NCBI RefSeq assembly: GCF_014805625.2
Contig: NW_023998457.1
Span: 1,961,413 to 2,025,412 of the forward strand
From: Glossina fuscipes
Taxonomy: Eukaryota; Arthropoda; Insecta; Diptera; Glossinidae
Reading direction: 5' to 3'
Length of the DNA stretch: 64,000 bases
Part shown: positions 58,201 through 64,000 of the stretch, one piece after another
Numbering within the stretch: position 1 is the first letter of the stretch
How the letters are laid out: each line of letters opens with the position of its first letter
Notes under the pieces: model-generated
What the model saw: only the letters and a program-made list of their open reading frames with translations
Databases searched by the model: none
What the model was told of the DNA's origin: nothing
Translations under genes and position numbers: made by a program

Positions 58201-59404
58201 GTATAAAAAATCCTACGGGCATAAGTTATCCCATTTCGGGAGATTAGATTGCGTCCGTCTGCGTGTCCGTTAAACGTGAAATTCTTTTAGTTGTAACAGT
58301 CAAAATACAGAACCCCTTCCACATCTCACCAACTAGTTAGCTTAGCAAAGGCCGCCAATCATCCTAAAATGACACTTTCGAGTTGCCACAAAATTTAATG
58401 CAGTTAGTGGGTTTCTATAGACAGACAGAAAGGATGAAGATGCACAGACTTATACGTGGCATTTGCAAATTTCTATCTGGATTTGCAATCTAGATAAGTA
58501 CTTGAGTTCTTGAGAAGGGGGGCTAAAAAGTTTAACGATCCCCACCTTCCAAGGTGTTTGGTTTTGGCTTAAGGTAAACTTCAGTTTTTTGATATCTACA
58601 AGCAATTTCTCTTGTTTGCGATGTTCGCAGAATACTTCCTGTTTATGAGAGTGGGTTCCGTACAATCAGTCGTAAAACTGTTGAGAAAAGAACGCTACCT
58701 CTTGCTGCACATTACTTGGGTAGGCTTTTTCAGTAATGAATTGAGATAAATTTGACTGCTTCGTGTTAAGTTTGTAGAGATTTCTTACCACTTGCTCTTA
58801 CCGCAATTAATAACATTTTTCTCTTTCACGAATCCTTTGTAACCACTTTAACGGAAATTATCATTTGTTTCACATATATTATCGTAGAGATTAATCGCTA
58901 ACTAATGGGTAACATTATTAATAGTTGCCAGACGTGACGACTTTGAATTGCTTTTTGCTTCTGCCACTATAGGCCTTTGTTTGAGTTGTATTTGTAGTAG
59001 AAATTAAACCTTTTTTTTTTATTTTTGTTATTTATTATTGTTAGTTTTCTATGTTATGTAACTGTTAATAGCTCAATTAATAAGTATATAAAGTAAAGGG
59101 CGGCTCGTTAGTCAATAGTCATTAGCAAAGCTTTTGTAAGCTATTGTGTACATACATACATACATATATGTATATATATATACAGAGGTCATGCGATTCA
59201 GTGATATGTAGAAGTCGTTGGATATGTAGTTTACTACGTTTTCTTTATTACATTAAACAAACACGACATAGCGGAAAACAGAAGGTTCAACTTCAAGATC
59301 TAATGTAGAAAACTCTTACGATTACGAAAGAACAGCAGTTTAGCAATAAGTGTAAGTGATTAGGTGTACAAATAAATTCTCTCTCGTTGAAATTGTTGTT
59401 TGCT
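58201..59404. other. No gene recognised
   Basis: 58201-58290 carries an INE-like 'gcgtccgtctgcgtgtccg'. The remainder is mixed, with catacata/(TA)n at about 59152-59181. The minus frame at 58450-58665 has no domain. Confidence 0.5.
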
Positions 59405-59743
59405 TCATAAAATACACCCAAGGCATCCATTCTCAATGCCGTCTTTTTTTTGGCCATAGATGACTTTTACATTGGTGTAGTAGTGTTTGTAAAGTGTCGT
59501 CGAGTGTATATCAAAGTGCAAAGGGACGAATGTCAACAAGCAACATTTACGGCTCTGTATGTTATTTTGTTTTTTGCAGTTGAAGTTACTGAAGTGATTA
59601 ATTTCGCTAAGAATGAAAGAACTTGGAAAGGTCTTTACACGATTTCCTGCAAAAAAAACTTTAGTTTTCAAGGCAATGAAAACTTTGCAGCTGCGCGAAA
59701 TATGTTGAATGAAAAAATTCAAAGTTTTCTAGACGAAAGTTAG
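59405..59743. other. Region open on both strands, unassigned
   Basis: A 97-codon plus frame (59450-59743) and a 105-codon minus frame (59405-59722) overlap almost completely. Neither has a motif, signal peptide or membrane segment I recognise. One of the two must be chance, and both may be. A relic of a mobile element or a small host exon is possible. Not called as a gene. Confidence 0.25.
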
Positions 59744-60107
59744 CAAACCCTTAAAAAGAGCGCGCTTTTTAGTTAGTACTATCTTAGAAAGCGATTTCAG
59801 TTCCGTTGTAAAAATACAGAAGCAAGGACAGTGGATTCCTCATGAATACTAGCTGAAGAGAAAAGAAGAAAAATCGTTTAGTTGAGCGGAAAAGGTTTTC
59901 TTCTTAAACTCTTTAGGAGATACCGAAAATCTCTGTCTCTATATGACAATTCTTAACGAATAAAAGCTTAGGTTAATCCAGGGGAATCATCTGACTCTCT
60001 TGCAAAGACGAATATTCATGCTCGGCAAGTGCTACAGTGGGCTTGCCCTGAACTTCGAAAGCTGAAAAACTGAGCGCCCGATATATATTTTCAGGCTTGT
60101 AAAGTTA

Positions 60108-60310
60108 ATTTTTTTTCTTTTTGTGTGTGACCAGCCATTCAAAGGGTTTTCCTTCTATGGGACGCCTGATGTAAGTCAGAAGAGAATGTAGGAGAAAAGA
60201 GTATTTATCGACTTGAGACGGGCAAAGTAATGTTGTTCCACAACAAAGTTTGCCAGTATGAACCAAAATCAGTAAAGGGAATGGTATGGATTGCGGCTTA
60301 TTCCCCACAC
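60108..60310 (-). mobile_element. 3' tail of a non-LTR retrotransposon, 5'-truncated, with A-rich end
   Basis: On the minus strand, 'tttgttgtggaacaacatt' and 'cgtctcaagtcg' come first. 'tgacttacatcaggcg' and 'ccctttgaatggctggtc' follow, and then an A-rich run (complement of 60108-60122). The same segments occur at 61745-61910 but in the other order. An A-rich tail directly after the 'ggctggtc' block is what reverse-transcribed insertions show. The 67-codon minus frame is accidental. Confidence 0.6.
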
Positions 60311-61309
60311 CGGGTTATTTCTGACTATCATTTGTTCAGATGATGCATATTTAGCAGATCAATGATTCACAAAACAACTTGAAAGTATGTAAAAATCGCT
60401 TCTTGACTTCTATATCGCCTCGAACCTACGAAGTAGCTAATCCAAAGGCAACTGTAAGCTAACGGATATGAGGTAAAAGGCCATGTAGCTAGTTTCGGTG
60501 AATATTTCGGTTTCGAAGCTTTGTTTCGCCTTACGGTTTTAAACATATATAAATGTTATCGCAAAATACAAAAAACTTGTACAGGCTTACATACTCATAT
60601 ATATATATATATAAAAATACTAATCAGCGGTCGTTAAAAACATATTTAACCCATGAAATGCGTCCCATACATTTTTTAGCTGAACTATATTGTTGAGTTA
60701 TATGATTACGATTCATAAATTCATCCAAAGTTATGATGTCATTATCAATTTGACAACAATTCACAACAGTTAAGGTAACGGCTGTTGTGCTGCCAGTAAA
60801 TTATGATTTTCATCGTTTTTTTTTTTTTTTTTTTTTAATACTTAATTTTAGTATACGTTTAATGTCATTATAATTCACAATAGTGTCAATTTTCTATTAT
60901 CATTCTCCATAAATCTTTACGATTGGCTAGAAGTAGTAGTTGCCGATGTGTAATAAAAGTCGAACGAACATAAAAAGAAACTTTTCGAAAAAACAAAAAT
61001 AAATAAATAAATAAAATATGAAATAAGTAAGTAATAAAATATTTATGTCCTGTAAAAATAGTTAAACACCAAATTTATATATATAATATACAGGGTAGAA
61101 ACAAAAGAACGGTCGGAATTCGATTTCATCAACTGTGAAGCGATTAACTTACAGATTTGGAGAGAATGGATCAACTAATGATTTTAAAAACATCCACATC
61201 ATAGTTAAGAATTTTGAGTAGTTTCGTAAAACTCTGTCCGTAGTATGTTTTCACGAACGATATGTAACTTCAGGCTTTTAAAGATCCCTTTTTTTTATCT
61301 GTGATATAT
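60311..61309. other. AT-rich stretch, no gene
   Basis: (AT)n at about 60598-60613, poly(T) at 60817-60837, AAAT run at about 60996-61016. Nothing coding. Confidence 0.65.
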
Positions 61310-61340
61310 GTGGGGGCATGATATAGGTCAGAAAGGGATA
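61310..61340. mobile_element. Short third fragment of the retrotransposon tail
   Basis: 'ggggcatgatataggtcag' followed by 'aaagggatat' resembles 'ggggattggtgtaggtcag' followed by 'caaggaatat' at 61879-61907. Very short. Confidence 0.4.
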
Positions 61341-61739
61341 TATGCTGTATGTTCCTTTGGTTTAACATGAGTACTTGTTATGAAACCTCACCTCACGGCA
61401 CCCGATGGTGCACGGGTTAATTTTGCGTAACTGCCGCCCTCCACAGAGTTAGAAGATCGCCATAAATTAGATGCCGTAACTGCAGCTGGAAAATCAGATT
61501 TATTTATTGCTTGCAGCCTAATAAACTCACTCTGGGGAATGTTGATGCCTTTCATTATCTCCACTCATTCGCTGAAAACCACACCCACCACGATACTTTC
61601 CGAAGAGCTGTACCCAGCAGTCGGGTCTTGCTATCACAACTACAATATTCTATTCCTCAGAACTTCCTTTGCGTTCTTAAATTTAGCCTATAAATTTAGA
61701 CTATACAGCTTAGGCTTAAATTTAGACAATAAAGTTTAG
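61341..61739. other. No gene recognised
   Basis: More even composition. Two overlapping frames (61511-61739) have no domain. It may be further retrotransposon tail or host DNA. Confidence 0.4.
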
Positions 61740-62090
61740 TATAAATGTACAGGGATGTAAGAAGAGAGACTCTCGACCGACTTGAGACGTGATAAGCGAT
61801 GTTGTTCCACAACAAAAGCCCGCCTGAATGGATCGTAAACAGCCAGACCAGCCACTTAAAGGATGTCCCCCATACGTTGGGGATTGGTGTAGGTCAGCAA
61901 GGAATATAGAAAGAGAAGAGTAGGCGGTGGGACCGGTGTTTGCGAACTTGAAAATGAGGATATCAGTTACGGTGGGAAAGGCCACCGCTGATAGCTTGTT
62001 CCAAAGGTGAACAGTATGGTTAAAGAACGACGAGTCTCGGTAGTGTGTTGTGCAGTATGTAAGAATGCGGCGGAACTCTGACATAGCCAT
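61740..62090 (-). pseudogene. Reverse-transcriptase C-terminus and 3' tail of a non-LTR retrotransposon
   Basis: The minus-strand frame contains TTHYRDSSFFNHTVHLWNKL, then SAVAFPTVTDILIFKF. This fits the conserved C-terminal end of many insect non-LTR polyproteins: an R/Y-x-DSFF-x-RT-x-x-LWN-x-LP block, about 5-6 residues, FP, then FK. Pro is replaced by Ser in the LWN-x-LP block. After about residue 60 the frame has no coding character and reads through the 3' tail shared with 60108-60310, including 'tttgttgtggaacaacatc' and 'cgtctcaagtcgg'. Upstream on the minus strand (62100-62470) the frames are broken and I cannot identify reverse-transcriptase motifs. Full-length elements encode an endonuclease and reverse transcriptase for target-primed insertion; this is a dead 5'-truncated copy. 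The clade is uncertain. Confidence 0.65.
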
Positions 62091-63249
62091 GCGATTTTGT
62101 TAAAGGACTTAATTGCTAGATAAATTTCTTTTATCCCTGTAGTATACATGAACGTACGTGGATTTACTTGCACATAAGCGCAATATAACAGACATAACGT
62201 TGATGCTGAAGAATGTCAAGGATCTTGAACATATTTTTGCCGTTCTTGAGCATCTGAGCCTTTCCCTATATGCGGTTGAAGACAAGCAACGTTTGGAGGC
62301 TCGCCCTCACACGTGCGATTTGTAGGTCAATTTTGGTCAGTGATAGGCGGTGTAAATGGTACGGATATCGATTGCGGTAAAATATTTTCTTGCACAGTTT
62401 TAGAAAAATTGCGTCCCTGGTTGCGTCTTTGGACATGTCGTGCCAAGGTTCTTTCACAATGAACACAATCGACTCAATAACGAAACCCTACTGATCGAAC
62501 CCAGCAACTAAAGCTCGTTGAACGGATTATGGAAAAACAACAATTGGATTCTAATTCGTACAACAGTGCCAGCAAAGCTTTGGAGACCAGTTATTCAATA
62601 TAATATCCCGTACATAACCCTCTACTGCATACCTTATGCATCAATAAAAAGTTTAGAATTTTTAATTATAGATAATAGGAGGAGGAGTTCTTACGTGACT
62701 ATCGGGAAATTGTCTAAGAAAATCGCAGAGAAAAAACAGTTCAAAGTCACGATAGAAATGATGGAGCGACGGCGGATATATTGCCACAGATAAACCACAT
62801 CACGACGAATTTTCACACTTACATTACCATAATTAATTTCCATTTCCATTACTATTTTCATTTCTATTTTCGGATAAAAATCGTTATCAGAAATTTTTTT
62901 AAATCTTCTTCTTTTTCATGAAGCGATTTTAATAAATTATTTTTAATATTATTCGTTAGCATAAATTTTCCTGCTTAATGAGTTTTCATTTTATAGTAGC
63001 GATAGACAAAGCGTCGGAAATTATTATTTATTTGCATTATTTTTCGCAAATTTTCAAAAATTTCCTTTACACAAAATTAGGCAATTTTATTTTGTATTCA
63101 GTTTGTCACATATTTAATTTACAAGTTAGGCTGGATAAGAGCTTTGATAGATAACTTCATTATCGTTATGTGTCAGGTTGGTTTCCAACTAACAGTTCCG
63201 CAGCTTCTTCTTCTCTATAGGACTTTATTTATTTATTTTAGTAATTATT
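62091..63249. other. No gene recognised
   Basis: 62100-62470 may be more of the dead retrotransposon. A 91-codon plus frame (62518-62793) has no domain. 62830-62880 is a degenerate cattty run, and the rest is AT-rich. Confidence 0.45.
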
Positions 63250-64000
63250 TTTGTACCCATCACCGAAGGATGAGAGATATATTCATTTTGTCAAAACATT
63301 TGCAACACCTGGAAGGAGCTATCAGAGAACCCATAAACTATATATATTCTTAAAGAACATCAAATTCTAAAACGTTTAAGCAAGTCCGTTTGTCCGCCTT
63401 TGTGCCTGTTCGCTTTTGAGTCTACCCACCTTTGTGTCTACCCGTCTTTGTGTCGGTCCACCTTTATGTCTGTCCGTCTATACACTTTCCATGGTAAACA
63501 TTCTGTTGGGCGCAAAAATGAAGCCATCGACTTTAAGTTTAACAGGAACATTGAAAGTTCTTGCACACAGGTTGATATTGAAAATGAGCCAAATCAGTAG
63601 AAGGACACGCTTAAAATACCACCTTAACCGAGAACACCTCTGTTTTTTTAAAAGGAATAAAAAATTTGGCGGTTTACCTATTACCCATAAACTAAGACAT
63701 ATAAGTGTATAAAAATTCGAATGCATAATCTATGGACGCTGCTATAGCATATGTAGAAAAATGGAAAACATTGACCACGCCTACTCAATATTTTAGTATA
63801 TCATGAAAAAGTTTTTTTCAAATCCTTTATAAGGCGCGGGATCAAGCTTCCAAGACCCCATAAAGTATATTAATTTTCGGACAGTTTCAAATTTGGAATC
63901 CAACTAAACATGTCCGTGTATCCATCTGTTTGTCTGCACAAGTATGTAGCATCTGCGGTCAACATTCTCCCGTTAGCGATAATGAAGATATCGCCTAGAA
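63250..64000 (+). repeat. INE-like repeat, subtype 1, cut by the window end
   Basis: 'tacccatcaccgaaggatg' (63254), 'atattcattttgtcaaaac', 'ttgcaacacctggaagg', 'cataaactatatatattc', 'cacacaggttgatattg', 'gaccacgcctactc' (about 63772), then a second core 'aacatgtccgtgtatcc' (63907). This is the clearest match to the DINE-1 landmark order. The CTGTCCG core (63385-63480) has become a 16-bp minisatellite. The overlapping frames at 63400-63726 are repeat translations. Confidence 0.8.
63385..63480 (+). repeat. 16-bp minisatellite in the INE-like core
   Basis: About five imperfect units of the form 'gtccacctttgtgtct' in a row, within the CTGTCCG core of the surrounding repeat. Confidence 0.8.

Noticed and set aside
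59086..59120. Core promoter with 'tatataaag'
   Set aside because: TATA words are expected by chance in DNA this AT-rich, and no supported gene follows.

Overview
This is AT-rich eukaryotic nuclear DNA in which I cannot support a single intact protein-coding gene. No open frame exceeds about 120 codons. The longer ones are homopolymer or microsatellite translations, or frames crossing interspersed repeats. The best guess is a brachyceran fly. The evidence is many old copies of elements resembling the Drosophila INE-1/DINE-1 (Helentron-type) family, with core words such as 'aaagtatatatattc', 'ttgatcagcatc', 'gtctgtccgtc' and 'ggccacgcc', plus catacata/tatgtatg and CAA/CAG runs typical of flies. 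Two tRNA-promoter-like SINE modules argue against Drosophila itself, which as far as I recall lacks tRNA-type SINEs. The species cannot be fixed from the sequence.

Layout: AT-rich, homopolymer- and microsatellite-rich tracts (about 9.7-11.0, 15.0-16.4, 17.7-18.4, 20.9-21.9, 24.7-25.7, 28.0-29.2, 33.1-34.3, 37.6-39.0, 41.3-41.9, 44.1-45.4, 47.4-47.9, 50.0-50.9, 52.5-53.1, 55.0-57.0 and 60.5-61.1 kb) alternate with islands of decayed mobile DNA. The islands hold four kinds of material. (1) INE-like repeats occur in two subtypes and both orientations. (2) At least a dozen local tandem arrays, with monomers from about 95 to 400 bp, mostly look like expansions of internal pieces of those elements. 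(3) tRNA-like SINE modules occur as solo copies and in a recurring inverted composite (3.4, 7.6 and 11.5 kb). (4) Coding remnants comprise a Tc1/mariner transposase (13.5-13.9 kb), two RNase H remnants of non-LTR retrotransposons (1.3 kb and 22.0-22.6 kb), and a reverse-transcriptase C-terminus with its 3' tail (61.7-62.1 kb, with a rearranged copy at 60.1-60.3 kb).

Three gaps (1-151, 25431-25530, 38010-38109) and a 10-N gap (15247-15256) all touch long poly(A)/poly(T) runs, so the assembly breaks at homopolymers. Nothing here looks like a working pathway or operon. The window is most plausibly intergenic or deep intronic DNA. The most unusual content is the density and internal order of the tandem arrays, including a trimeric higher-order array at 53.4-54.6 kb, and the inverted SINE/INE composite. 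I found no convincing new functional system.
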